From Bacteroidales bacterium (GTDB taxonomy: Bacteria > Bacteroidota > Bacteroidia > Bacteroidales > P3), in assembly GCA_004551865.1 (NCBI GenBank), contig SFPR01000008.1:1-43495 (forward strand): a stretch of 43,495 bases of DNA, given 5' to 3'. The position numbers were made by a program, and so were the translations under genes. The notes beneath the pieces are model-generated. The model saw only the letters and a program-made list of their open reading frames with translations, ran no database searches and was not told the origin of the DNA. Shown here one piece after another: positions 23,353-31,446 of the stretch. The first letter of the stretch is position 1; each line of letters begins with the position of its first letter.

Positions 23353-24327
23353 CTATCTTACTCTTATCTTCTGTCCTGCTCTTATCTTTGTACCCTTGAT
23401 ATTGTTGAGACGAGTGAGTTTTTTTACCGTTGTGCCATGACGTTTGGCAATCGCACCGAGTGTATCTCCCTTTCTGACGGTATAATACTTACCACCCTTG
23501 CTCGCCTTGCTTGAAGAAGAGCTTGCAAGAGAGCGTTGCGACGAGGTAGTCTTGCCACCGTTTTTGAAATACTCTCTTGTCAGATAAAGGGTTTCATCTT
23601 TCAGTTGGAAATTAGCAAAGTCTATTACTTTCTCGGGGTTGATTGCAGCTCCCAAATATCTTATTTCCAAATGGAGATGAGGACCTGTCGAACGGCCTGT
23701 GCTTCCTCCCAAGCCCAAAACCTCACCTGCTTTTATTTCTTGGTTTGGTTGTACATTTATTTTGGACAAGTGTCCATAATAAGTCTCCAATCCGTTGTCG
23801 TGGCGTATCACAACAAGATTGCCATACGCCCCTGCTCTCTTGGCAATTCTCACTTTACCGTCAAAAATCGCCTTTACAGGGTCTCCCGTTCTCAATCCCA
23901 AATCGACACCATAGTGCCAACGTCTTCTCCTTGGTCCGAAATGCGAAGTAACTCTGCCTTCGTAAGGACAGGCATAGTATTGCTTTTTGTCATGATTTAC
24001 TAACCGAACTTCAATCGGCTCGGTTATTTTGGTATAATCAAATTTGTGTTGATAGTAATGAATAGATGAATTGTCAAAAGAAGCATACAAGATGTCATCT
24101 TCGCTTTCGGCTGCCGCATCGTCCTCAATGCTGTTGTTGGCAAACTGAATGAATGAAGTGTTCAGCTTGTTTGTATCTCTGACTATTCCTATTGTATAAC
24201 TCGAACTTTCTGTTTCTACATTGGTTCGGTTTCTCATCATTCCTCTCTCGTGGATTTGTGCCGCCGCAACAACGGGTAACACTGCTGCCACAAGGACTAA
24301 TAAACTCTTTACTTTGTTTCTAAACAT
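23353..24327 (-). CDS. M23 family metallopeptidase with C-terminal LysM domain
   Basis: This secreted protein of 324 residues is predicted to act on peptidoglycan. The signal peptide ends near VVAAAQ (about 24). A linker of about 95 residues precedes the M23 domain (about 122-235), with HYGVD (H138, D142) and GPHLHLEI (H217, H219) as zinc-site motifs, so it appears catalytically competent. A Ser-rich linker (about 262-277) leads to a LysM domain (about 281-324, YYTVRKGDTLGAIAKRHGTT). It has its own predicted promoter. Its substrate is inferred from the family. Confidence 0.92.
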   Translation of the reverse strand: MFRNKVKSLLVLVAAVLPVVAAAQIHERGMMRNRTNVETESSSYTIGIVRDTNKLNTSFIQFANNSIEDDAAAESEDDILYASFDNSSIHYYQHKFDYTKITEPIEVRLVNHDKKQYYACPYEGRVTSHFGPRRRRWHYGVDLGLRTGDPVKAIFDGKVRIAKRAGAYGNLVVIRHDNGLETYYGHLSKINVQPNQEIKAGEVLGLGGSTGRSTGPHLHLEIRYLGAAINPEKVIDFANFQLKDETLYLTREYFKNGGKTTSSQRSLASSSSSKASKGGKYYTVRKGDTLGAIAKRHGTTVKKLTRLNNIKGTKIRAGQKIRVR

Positions 24328-24401
24328 ACAATCTTTCTTTCTGCCGGTTCAACTTCTCCTCCCCGCTCCGCTCTTTCGGCGTTTCACCACTTTTGGAACG
24401 A

Positions 24402-24433
24402 CAAAGATACGATTATATTTTCATTCCCACAAG
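24402..24433 (-). promoter_or_regulatory. Predicted promoter of the M23 peptidase gene
   Basis: On the minus strand CTTG (24433-24430), a 20-base spacer and TATCTTTG (24409-24402) fit the Bacteroidota consensus, with one mismatch in the -33 box. Transcription would begin near 24394, about 65 nt before the ATG. Confidence 0.65.
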
Positions 24434-24477
24434 TTTTTCAACCATTTTGTTGTTGAAAACCCTCATTCAGACACTCT

Positions 24478-24505
24478 CTTAAAGCGGTCTGTGAGCCGCT
24501 TTAAG
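24478..24505 (-). terminator. Hairpin spanning the DUF4301 stop codon
   Basis: CTTAAAGCGG (24478-24487) and CCGCTTTAAG (24496-24505) form a 10-bp perfect stem with an 8-nt loop. The stop codon lies in the stem. No U-tract follows on the minus strand, so it is a weak terminator candidate or an mRNA 3'-end stabiliser. Confidence 0.4.
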
Positions 24506-25999
24506 TAAGTCATTTACAGTCTTTACGGGATTAAAATAATCAATCGGCGTTTCAACAAAAAAAGTAAGCCACTCTGCCATTGCACCATTCCATAATCCGG
24601 GTCTTTCTTGGATTTTTATTTTGGCAGATTGCTGTGTTTTTTCGGAAATAAAGCCTGCATTTTCATCTACAAAGGCGTTCAACTCAAACTTATTGCCTAT
24701 ATGGTCGGTCAAAGAGCAGACAATATCGACCGGATTGAAGTGTGTAGAAGAAAGGAATACCTTATTATATTGTTCGTTACTCAAATCAATTTGCGATTTC
24801 TCGACTATCTGCAAGCGAGGATTGCTTTCGCCAACCCAAAACGGTCCTCCGCCGGGCTGACCCTCGTTTTTGACCATCGAACACACCCTTACAGGTCGGT
24901 GAAGCAAAGAATAGACATAATCAAAGTAGCTTTCATTGTTCTCAAACTCACTCTCACAACGCAGTTTCACCCTCAAAGTCTTTTCACAGAAGTCTTTAAT
25001 TCTCTGTTTCAAACTTTCCGAATAGTCTTTGCTCTCTATGTCGAACAAAATCGCATCAATCTTTTGCTTTATCGTCAAAAGAAAACCGCAAAGTGCTTTC
25101 TTATATTTATAATCGCCTGTTTTGAGGGCATCTTTCTCCACATTGTCGATATTTTTCACCCAAACAATGTCGCCCGAAGTCTCTTGCAAATTCTCAATCA
25201 ATGCTCCGTGTCCCGAAGGTCTGAAAATCAATCTGCCCTTGTGGTCTCTTGCGGGAGTGTTGTCAAGATTGACCGCAATGGTGTCGGTAGAAGATTTCTG
25301 CACACTGAGTTGTATGTCATATTTTACTCCGAATGTTGCCTCATAACGGGGCAAGACCTCATTCAGAAGACTTTGCACCTTATCAAGATACTGTGGCGAT
25401 ATAGTAAAATGAAGATGAATGTGTTTGTCTCGGTTTACGCAAAAATTGGCTGCCTCAACAAGATGTTCTTCCAAGGCGGTTCTGACTTGCGAACCATAGT
25501 CGTGGAACAATATCAAAGCCTTCGGACTTTGACCATAGTCCAATCCGTCGGGTTGAAGTATGGTTTTGACAATTTGTTTGTACTTTCGCTCGGCAAGATA
25601 TGTCGAAAGGCTGCCTCCTTGCGTCTTCAATTTGTCGTCAAGCACCGCAGCAAAAGCAAATTTGTCTATGTTGTCAATCAATTCCGATACTTGCGGACAC
25701 TCTTCTATTGATTTGTCGCTATCAACATAGTCATACAAATCTTTGAACATTCTGCTTGCCGCACCCGAGGCAGGCACAAACTTTGCCAACACATACTTGT
25801 CTTTGTCTTGTTCAAAGGCTTGACAATAAGTTTCAATCATCTGAGACGACAAACGCTCAATTCCGTCTCCCGCCCTTGCCGCTCTCACCACATCGGAGGG
25901 GGCAAAACCTTTTTGAAAACGCTCAAGCTGCTGCTCAACTTGGGCAAGGCTCAATCCGTGAGCCTCTATTTGTTCCTTATCTTTACAAGAAAAATTCAT
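24479..25999 (-). CDS. DUF4301 family protein
   Basis: This 506-residue cytoplasmic protein of unknown function has no signal peptide or TM segment. The DUF4301 call rests on the start FSCKDKEQIEAHGLSLAQVEQQLERFQKGF, the KFVPASGAASRMFKDLY block (about 70-86), DNTPARDHKGRLIFRPSGHGALIENL (about 250-275) and the GGPFWV...QIVEKSQID region near 390-410. Several blocks look enzyme-like, with Gly/Ser-rich loops, but I cannot assign a reaction. ATG 25999 is preferred over 26053, where the frame overlaps the glmS terminator. It follows glmS, from which a terminator hairpin separates it. Confidence 0.8.
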   Translation of the reverse strand: MNFSCKDKEQIEAHGLSLAQVEQQLERFQKGFAPSDVVRAARAGDGIERLSSQMIETYCQAFEQDKDKYVLAKFVPASGAASRMFKDLYDYVDSDKSIEECPQVSELIDNIDKFAFAAVLDDKLKTQGGSLSTYLAERKYKQIVKTILQPDGLDYGQSPKALILFHDYGSQVRTALEEHLVEAANFCVNRDKHIHLHFTISPQYLDKVQSLLNEVLPRYEATFGVKYDIQLSVQKSSTDTIAVNLDNTPARDHKGRLIFRPSGHGALIENLQETSGDIVWVKNIDNVEKDALKTGDYKYKKALCGFLLTIKQKIDAILFDIESKDYSESLKQRIKDFCEKTLRVKLRCESEFENNESYFDYVYSLLHRPVRVCSMVKNEGQPGGGPFWVGESNPRLQIVEKSQIDLSNEQYNKVFLSSTHFNPVDIVCSLTDHIGNKFELNAFVDENAGFISEKTQQSAKIKIQERPGLWNGAMAEWLTFFVETPIDYFNPVKTVNDLLKAAHRPL

Positions 26000-26030
26000 C
26001 TCTATTTGTTTTGGTACATCAAGAAGCAAC

Positions 26031-26064
26031 AAAGACCGGACTTGTTTGTGCAAGCCGGCCTTTT
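26031..26064. terminator. Terminator-like hairpin downstream of glmS
   Basis: AAAG-A-CCGG-A-CTTG (26031-26044) pairs with CAAG-CCGG-C-CTTT (26051-26063), giving 12 pairs with one mismatch and one bulge and a 6-nt loop. A T-rich stretch (TTTTATTTT) follows on the plus strand, and TTTGTTGC follows on the minus strand. It lies about 20 bp after the glmS stop. Confidence 0.55.
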
Positions 26065-26083
26065 ATTTTGCTCAATCGCTATT

Positions 26084-27928
26084 TTATTCAACCGTTACCG
26101 ACTTGGCAAGATTTCGAGGCTGATCGACATCTCTGCCCTTTGCTATTGCAACATAGTAAGAAAGCAACTGCAAAGGCACAACCGTCAAAAGCGGAGAAAG
26201 ACTGTCTATGCTCTCAGGGATTTCTACCACATAGTCTGCAAGTTCTTTTATCTGCGTATCGCCTTTTGTTACTATTGCTATTATCCTTCCCTTTCTCGAT
26301 TTGACCTCCTGAACGTTGCTCAATATCTTGTCATAAATTCCAAACTTCGGAGCAATTACCACAATCGGCATTTCCTCGTCAATCAAGGCTATCGGACCAT
26401 GCTTCATTTCGGCAGCCGGATAACCCTCGGCGTGAATGTACGAAATCTCTTTCAACTTCAAGGCTCCCTCAAGGGCAACCGGATAGTTGTATCCTCGTCC
26501 CAAGTAAATAAAGTTCCTTGCGTAAGTGAATATTTTTGATATATCCTCTATCTTTGAGGCTTGTTGCAAAATCTCTCCAATCTTTTCGTCTATCGTTTCC
26601 AAGCCTTCAACAAGCTGCAAATAGTGTTGTTCGTCAATAGTGCCGAGTTGTCTGCCTATGGTTGCAGACATCATTATCAAAACCGCAACTTGGGTTGTGA
26701 AAGCCTTGGTTGAAGCAACGCCTATTTCCGGACCTGCGTGAGTGTATGTGCCTGAATGAGTTGCACGAGCAATACTGCTGCCAACAACATTACAAATTCC
26801 GTATGTGAATGCTCCATTGGCTTTTGCAAGTTCTATTGCTGCCAAGGTGTCTGCCGTTTCTCCCGATTGGGATATTGCTATCAAAATATCGTCCGAAAAG
26901 ATTACCGGATTGCGATACCTGAACTCCGAAGCAACTTCTATCTCCACAGGGATTTTGCAGTAATATTCAAAAAGATATTTGCCTATCAAACCTGCATGCC
27001 AAGAAGTTCCGCAAGCCGAGATAAGTATCCTTTTTGCCGAACGAAATCTCTCCATGTTGTCTATTATTCCGCTCAACTTGATCTCTTTCAACTGCTCGTT
27101 CACTCTTCCGTTCATACACATTTTGAGAGCTTTCGGCTGTTCAAAAATCTCTTTCAGCATAAAATGAGGGTATCCTCCCTTCTCAATTTCGCTCAAAGAG
27201 AACTTCAACTCCTGCACATCGTGTTTTACAACCACATCCGAAAGATTTCTTATCTCCAAATCTTTGTTGCGAGTGAGCTTTGCAACTTCTTCGTCTTCCA
27301 CATACACCACTTTTTTGGTGTATTCAATAATCGGAGAAGCGTCAGAACCGAGGAAAAACTCGTTTTCGCCTATACCGATAACAAGCGGGCTGCCTTTCCT
27401 TGCGGCAATCAACACATCGGGTCTGCCTCTTTCTATCACACCAATAGCGTATGCACCCTCAACCTGCGACAAAGCGTGCTGCACAGCGTCATACAACTCA
27501 CAAGAGTACTTGTCTTTCATGTACTCAATCAGCTGAACAAGCACCTCGGTGTCAGTTTCGGTCTTAAAAGAGAAGCCTTCATTTTTCAAAAACTCCTTCA
27601 AGGTAAGGTAATTTTCGATGATACCATTGTGAATCAAAGCAATGTTCTTGCTCTGAGAGTAATGCGGGTGAGCATTCACGTCCGATGGTTCTCCGTGAGT
27701 TGCCCAACGAGTGTGAGCAATGCCGATTGTACCGCTTACATCCTTGCTTTCACAAAATTTCTCCAAGTTTGCAACCTTTCCTTTGGTCTTAAAAACATTC
27801 AACTCGCCCTTGTCGTTCAACAAAGCAACTCCGGCACTGTCATAGCCTCTGTATTCCAAACGATGCAAACCCTTTATTAAAATAGGAAACGCCTCTTGCG
27901 AACCTATGTATCCTACTATTCCACACAT
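26084..27928 (-). CDS. glmS: Glutamine--fructose-6-phosphate aminotransferase (isomerizing)
   Basis: GlmS (614 residues) makes glucosamine-6-phosphate, the first step to UDP-GlcNAc for peptidoglycan and LPS. The N-terminal glutaminase domain begins with the catalytic Cys2 (MCGIVGYIG) and includes HTRWATHGEPSDVNAHPH (about 72-89). Two SIS sugar-isomerase domains follow, with ISACGTSWHAGLIGKY (about 299-314) and SQSGETADTLAAI (about 350-362). The C-terminus DQPRNLAKSVTVE is the invariant family ending. Nothing resembling the glmS ribozyme is visible, as expected outside Firmicutes and relatives. Confidence 0.97.
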   Translation of the reverse strand: MCGIVGYIGSQEAFPILIKGLHRLEYRGYDSAGVALLNDKGELNVFKTKGKVANLEKFCESKDVSGTIGIAHTRWATHGEPSDVNAHPHYSQSKNIALIHNGIIENYLTLKEFLKNEGFSFKTETDTEVLVQLIEYMKDKYSCELYDAVQHALSQVEGAYAIGVIERGRPDVLIAARKGSPLVIGIGENEFFLGSDASPIIEYTKKVVYVEDEEVAKLTRNKDLEIRNLSDVVVKHDVQELKFSLSEIEKGGYPHFMLKEIFEQPKALKMCMNGRVNEQLKEIKLSGIIDNMERFRSAKRILISACGTSWHAGLIGKYLFEYYCKIPVEIEVASEFRYRNPVIFSDDILIAISQSGETADTLAAIELAKANGAFTYGICNVVGSSIARATHSGTYTHAGPEIGVASTKAFTTQVAVLIMMSATIGRQLGTIDEQHYLQLVEGLETIDEKIGEILQQASKIEDISKIFTYARNFIYLGRGYNYPVALEGALKLKEISYIHAEGYPAAEMKHGPIALIDEEMPIVVIAPKFGIYDKILSNVQEVKSRKGRIIAIVTKGDTQIKELADYVVEIPESIDSLSPLLTVVPLQLLSYYVAIAKGRDVDQPRNLAKSVTVE

Positions 27929-27959
27929 AAACGTAGCTTTTTTCTTGATTATTTCAACG

Positions 27960-27967
27960 CAAAATTA
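27960..27967 (-). promoter_or_regulatory. Possible glmS promoter -7 box
   Basis: On the minus strand TAATTTTG matches the -7 consensus, 31 bp before the glmS ATG. No good -33 box is found at the expected spacing, so this is tentative. Confidence 0.4.
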
Positions 27968-28118
27968 CACAAAAAGCCGATAATACACACTCTTCGAGGC
28001 AAAAAAATCAAAAAAAATTGCATTTACCCCTGCCAACAGCTGCTTTTACCCAAAAATTCCGCCTTGAAAAACCGTAAATTCACCCTTCGACTTAAACCTT
28101 TGCAAATAAAGCTGTTAC

Positions 28119-28194
28119 AAAACGCCGTTTTGGTAAAATAAATCGCCGTTTTATTTTAGTGAAACGGCGTTCTGTTCGGATAAAACGGCGTTTT
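28119..28194. repeat. Array 3: four 13-bp palindromic units at exact 21-bp spacing
   Basis: Units start at 28119 (AAAACGCCGTTTT), 28140 (AAATCGCCGTTTT), 28161 (GAAACGGCGTTCT) and 28182 (AAAACGGCGTTTT). Centres are 28125, 28146, 28167 and 28188. Central bases are C, C, G, G, as in array 2. Unit 1 (28118-28131) is exactly complementary to unit 4 (28182-28195). It lies between divergent glmS and the TetR-efflux operon, 59 bp upstream of the possible -33 box of the latter. Confidence 0.9.
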
Positions 28195-28253
28195 GCTACG
28201 CTTAAATATTGTTAAATGAGATACACCACGCAACAAAAACTTTGAAAACTCGT

Positions 28254-28281
28254 TTTGTTTTCTGAGTTTTCTGTAATTTTG
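28254..28281 (+). promoter_or_regulatory. Possible promoter of the TetR-efflux operon
   Basis: TAATTTTG (28274-28281) fits the -7 box. TTTG at 28254-28257 is 16 bases upstream, shorter than usual, so the -33 element is uncertain. The start would be near 28288, leaving a leader of about 85 nt in which TetR could bind. Confidence 0.45.
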
Positions 28282-28374
28282 CAGCCGTTTTTGAGCGATT
28301 GAGGGTTTTCAAAGCCCGAAAACGCAAACAAAACAAGGCTTGCGAAACAACGGAATAAACAATGAATACATCAA

Positions 28375-29004
28375 ATGGAAAAAGTTGAAATGATTAGTCG
28401 AGCCTGCGAGTTTTTGTTGTCAAAACGCTCTTGCAGGAATGTAACAATGGACGAAGTAGCTTCCGATTTGGGAATATCGAAACGTACATTGTATGAAAAT
28501 TTTGAGAACAAGGGACAGCTCATACTTGAATGTATGGAGTTTATGCACAATAAGCTTTTTGACAAATGCAGCAAACTTGAAAGCGAAAGCGAGAATGCGT
28601 TCGATTTCTTCATGAATATTGTGAGCCTTATGTGGTCTATTTCGGGCGAAATGTTCACTTTTACAACCGAACTGAAAAAAGTATATCCCGAAATATACAA
28701 ACGAGTTTTGACTAAACACGTTCAGTTCACCAAATCGAAGACAGGACGATTTCTTGAGCAAGCCCAAAAGGAGGGATTTGTCAAAAAAGACATTGATGAG
28801 GAGTTTTTCTTGAACATAATCGAGTTAAACATGATTTATTCCTCACACCCCGACTTTTTGAAGAAGAACTCCAAGTACAATGAGAAAGAGTTGAAGTTCA
28901 GATTGCTTTGTACAATAATGCGAGGCATCTCTTCCGTAGAAGGAGTTCAGTATATGGACAGCAATATGGACAAATGGAACAAACGAATTAAAAACAATTT
29001 ATAG
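28375..29004 (+). CDS. TetR/AcrR family transcriptional regulator
   Basis: This 209-residue one-component regulator has an N-terminal helix-turn-helix (about 23-47, NVTMDEVASDLGISKRTLYENFENKGQL) typical of TetR proteins. The helical C-terminal ligand domain has no recognised ligand signature. It is the first gene of a five-gene run ending in a PG0541-like gene and starts 5 bp before the TolC-like gene. It probably represses its own operon until an effector binds. Operator sequences were not identified. Confidence 0.9.
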   Translation: MEKVEMISRACEFLLSKRSCRNVTMDEVASDLGISKRTLYENFENKGQLILECMEFMHNKLFDKCSKLESESENAFDFFMNIVSLMWSISGEMFTFTTELKKVYPEIYKRVLTKHVQFTKSKTGRFLEQAQKEGFVKKDIDEEFFLNIIELNMIYSSHPDFLKKNSKYNEKELKFRLLCTIMRGISSVEGVQYMDSNMDKWNKRIKNNL

Positions 29005-29009
29005 AGACT

Positions 29010-30371
29010 ATGAGAAAAAAGTTTTTGCAAAGAGTTGGAAACCTTTCCATGTTCTTGTGTTTGCTTGGCTTTTCCCACGCAACATTTGCACAGCAGGAGA
29101 AAGACAGCGTTTTGAACTTGGACTTGGCAACCGCACTCAAAATTGCACATGACAACAACCCCACTATAAAAATTGCGGAGTTGGAAATTCAAAGAGTAGA
29201 TTACAGTAAAAAAGAGGCTTTGGGCAATCTGTTGCCGTCTTTGTCCGCTTCGGGACAATACACCAACAACATAATGAAGTCCGTCATGTTTATGCCCGAG
29301 AGTTTCTCACAGATGATGGGAGGACAGAAGTATATGGAAATCGGATACAAGAACTCCTATACCGGAAGCATCTCGGCAGGATTGCCTTTGGTCAATTTCT
29401 CTTTGTGGGAACAAATAAAGTCGAAGCAATGCGAGATAGACCTCATCTTGGAACAGGCAAGAGCGTCAAAAATCGACATGACAAAGCAAGTAAAAGACGC
29501 ATATTTTGCAGTGCTTTTGGCAAAGAACAGCTTGAAAGTGCTTGAACGAAGCATAAACAACGCAAAGGAAACACTCAAAAGTACAGAAGCCGGATTTGAA
29601 CAAGGAGTTGTTTCGGAGTATGACCTTATCAGGGCAAAAGTTCAGGTAAACAATCTCAATCCTTCTTACATTGCAGCAAAAAACGGCTTAGAGCTTGCAA
29701 TACTTCAACTAAAAATGATATTGTCTCTTCCTCAGGAACAAGAAATTGTGTTTTTGGAAAACTTGGAAGACTTTTCCGACAGAATTGTCAGCGTAACCGA
29801 TGCAGAAAGTGAGCGAGCTGTGAACAACAACTCTGAATTGAGGCAGTTGGATTTGAACATCATGAGTTTGCAACACAACTTAAAAATGGTAAACAGCCAA
29901 CACCTTCCTTCTTTGTCGGCATTCGGACAATATACTTACCAAACTCAGGCAGAGGATTTCAGATTTTCGGAATACAACTGGGTAGGAAGTGCTGCCGTAG
30001 GCTTACAGTTGAGCATTCCAATCTTCAACGGAAGAACCGTAGTCAATAAGGCAAAACAACTAAAAATCAGTTTGCAAGAGTTGCAGTTGCAAAAGCAATA
30101 TGCTTCCGACGGAATAGACTTGCAAATTCAATCTGCAATCAACAATATGAAAGCAGCACAAGAGCAACTCTCGGTAAACAAAGACGCAATCAGTCAGGCA
30201 GAACGAGGATATGAGATTGCAAAGGTCCGTTATCAAACCGGTTCGGGTACAATCCTCGAATTGAACGACAGCGAACTTTCGATGACACAGGCAAACCTCA
30301 ATTACCAACAATCGTTGTACGACTTTTTGACAGCACAAACAAATTTGGAAAAAGTATTGGGAAGAGAATAG
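29010..30371 (+). CDS. TolC-family outer-membrane efflux protein
   Basis: This outer-membrane channel subunit has 453 residues. The signal peptide ends near ATFAQ (about 28). The two TolC repeat halves show as LDLATALKIAHDNNPTIKIAELEIQRVDYSKKEALGNLLPSLSASGQYT (about 35-85) and a second block from about 270 with NNSELRQLDLNI and HLPSLSAFGQYTYQTQ. The C-terminal helix ends YDFLTAQTNLEKVLGRE. It would form the exit duct for the RND pump encoded two genes downstream. It is 43 bp upstream of the adaptor gene. Confidence 0.93.
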   Translation: MRKKFLQRVGNLSMFLCLLGFSHATFAQQEKDSVLNLDLATALKIAHDNNPTIKIAELEIQRVDYSKKEALGNLLPSLSASGQYTNNIMKSVMFMPESFSQMMGGQKYMEIGYKNSYTGSISAGLPLVNFSLWEQIKSKQCEIDLILEQARASKIDMTKQVKDAYFAVLLAKNSLKVLERSINNAKETLKSTEAGFEQGVVSEYDLIRAKVQVNNLNPSYIAAKNGLELAILQLKMILSLPQEQEIVFLENLEDFSDRIVSVTDAESERAVNNNSELRQLDLNIMSLQHNLKMVNSQHLPSLSAFGQYTYQTQAEDFRFSEYNWVGSAAVGLQLSIPIFNGRTVVNKAKQLKISLQELQLQKQYASDGIDLQIQSAINNMKAAQEQLSVNKDAISQAERGYEIAKVRYQTGSGTILELNDSELSMTQANLNYQQSLYDFLTAQTNLEKVLGRE

Positions 30372-30414
30372 AAAACAAAGAGAATAAAAACAATAACAAA
30401 ACGTAAAGCAAACA

Positions 30415-31422
30415 ATGAAAAGATTGATTTATTTGGCAGTATTGACACCGATGTTGTTTGTCGGCTGTTCAAAGAAACAAGACGCAAACAAGAAAGCGGC
30501 AGAAGAAACTATCAATGTGAAAACCGAAATGGCAACAACACAGGAGATAGACAGGATTTATGAATTTTCTTCGACTGTCGATGCCGAGGTAAAGAACTAC
30601 ATAACATCTGCAGGCGGTACTCGAATTGAGAAAATCATGGTAGAAGTTGGCGACAGGGTCAGAAAAGGACAACAACTTGTCAAAATGGAAAGCACCAACC
30701 TCGCAACCACAATGGCACAGTTGGAAAACCTCAAAGTAGAATTGGACAGAATGAAAGCTCTTTACCAATCGGGCGGAGTAAGCAAGCAACAATTAGACCA
30801 AATTCAGGTACAATATGATGTTGCCAAAAAGAGTGCAGACAATTTGAAGACAAATATCTACCTTACTTCGCCTATTGACGGAGTTGTAACGATGAGAAAC
30901 TTTGACAACGGCGACGTTGCCGCAAACCAACCGATATTGCAGGTAATGAAAATCAACCCCGTGAAGGTCAAAATCAACGTTGCAGAATCTTTCTACACCA
31001 AAGTCAAAGTCGGAATGCAAGTTAAGTTGCGTACAGAGACCTTTGGCGATGAGGAATTTGTCGGAAGAATTTCTCTAATCTACCCTACAATAGATCCTGC
31101 CACAAGAACATTTACCTGCGAGGTAAAAGTAAACAACGCAAACAGCAGGTTGAAACCCGGAATGTTCGGACGAGTAGAGCTTAACTTGGGAAGAGAAAAC
31201 GCAATCCTTGTTTCGGACAAGGCAGTGGTTAAACAATCAGGTTCTAACGATCGTTTCGTGTTTGTAGAAAAGAACGGAGTTGCAGAATATCGCAAGGTTA
31301 CTCTCGGAAGAAGACTTGACGACAAGTTTGAGATTGTAAGCGGAATAAACGAAGGAGACAATGTTATCATAACAGGACAATCCAAGCTATTGGACGGTTC
31401 AAAAGTAAAAGTAGTAAAGTAA
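30415..31422 (+). CDS. RND efflux periplasmic adaptor (membrane-fusion lipoprotein)
   Basis: This adaptor of 335 residues has a lipoprotein signal ending in FVGC (Cys18). It shows a lipoyl-like half-motif (AGGTRIEKIMVEVGDRVRKGQQLVKME, about 66-92), a coiled-coil hairpin (about 95-140) and the second lipoyl half (TSPIDGVVTMRNFDNGDVAANQPILQV, about 146-172). Beta-barrel and membrane-proximal domains end in INEGDNVIITGQSKLLDGSKVKVVK. It bridges the inner-membrane pump to the TolC-like channel and is 24 bp upstream of the permease gene. Confidence 0.94.
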   Translation: MKRLIYLAVLTPMLFVGCSKKQDANKKAAEETINVKTEMATTQEIDRIYEFSSTVDAEVKNYITSAGGTRIEKIMVEVGDRVRKGQQLVKMESTNLATTMAQLENLKVELDRMKALYQSGGVSKQQLDQIQVQYDVAKKSADNLKTNIYLTSPIDGVVTMRNFDNGDVAANQPILQVMKINPVKVKINVAESFYTKVKVGMQVKLRTETFGDEEFVGRISLIYPTIDPATRTFTCEVKVNNANSRLKPGMFGRVELNLGRENAILVSDKAVVKQSGSNDRFVFVEKNGVAEYRKVTLGRRLDDKFEIVSGINEGDNVIITGQSKLLDGSKVKVVK

Positions 31423-31446
31423 ATCCACTAAAATCGAATTAAAGAA

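Larger units (their letters stand above)
27929..28374. other. 446-bp divergent intergenic region between glmS and the efflux operon
   Basis: The region holds no credible gene. It contains a glmS promoter box (27960-27967), a run of A-rich sequence, array 3 (28119-28194) and a promoter for the TetR-led operon (28254-28281). An 8-codon frame (ATG at 28362, MNTSNGKS-stop) overlaps the tetR start and may be fortuitous. Confidence 0.6.

Noticed and set aside
24608..25711. A 367-codon plus-strand open frame
   Set aside because: It is antisense to the DUF4301 gene, whose reading frame has recognisable family blocks. No start context or domain supports the opposite strand.
26756..27880. A 374-codon plus-strand open frame
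   Set aside because: It is antisense to glmS, and its Cys/Phe/His-rich composition is typical of a shadow frame.
19592..28194. CRISPR array interpretation of the 21-bp repeats
   Set aside because: The period is too short, the units are palindromic with 8-bp gaps, each array has only four units, and no cas gene is present.
27929..28374. glmS ribozyme or riboswitch upstream of glmS
   Set aside because: No conserved ribozyme core is visible, and this regulation is not known in Bacteroidota. The distance to the -7 box leaves only a short leader.
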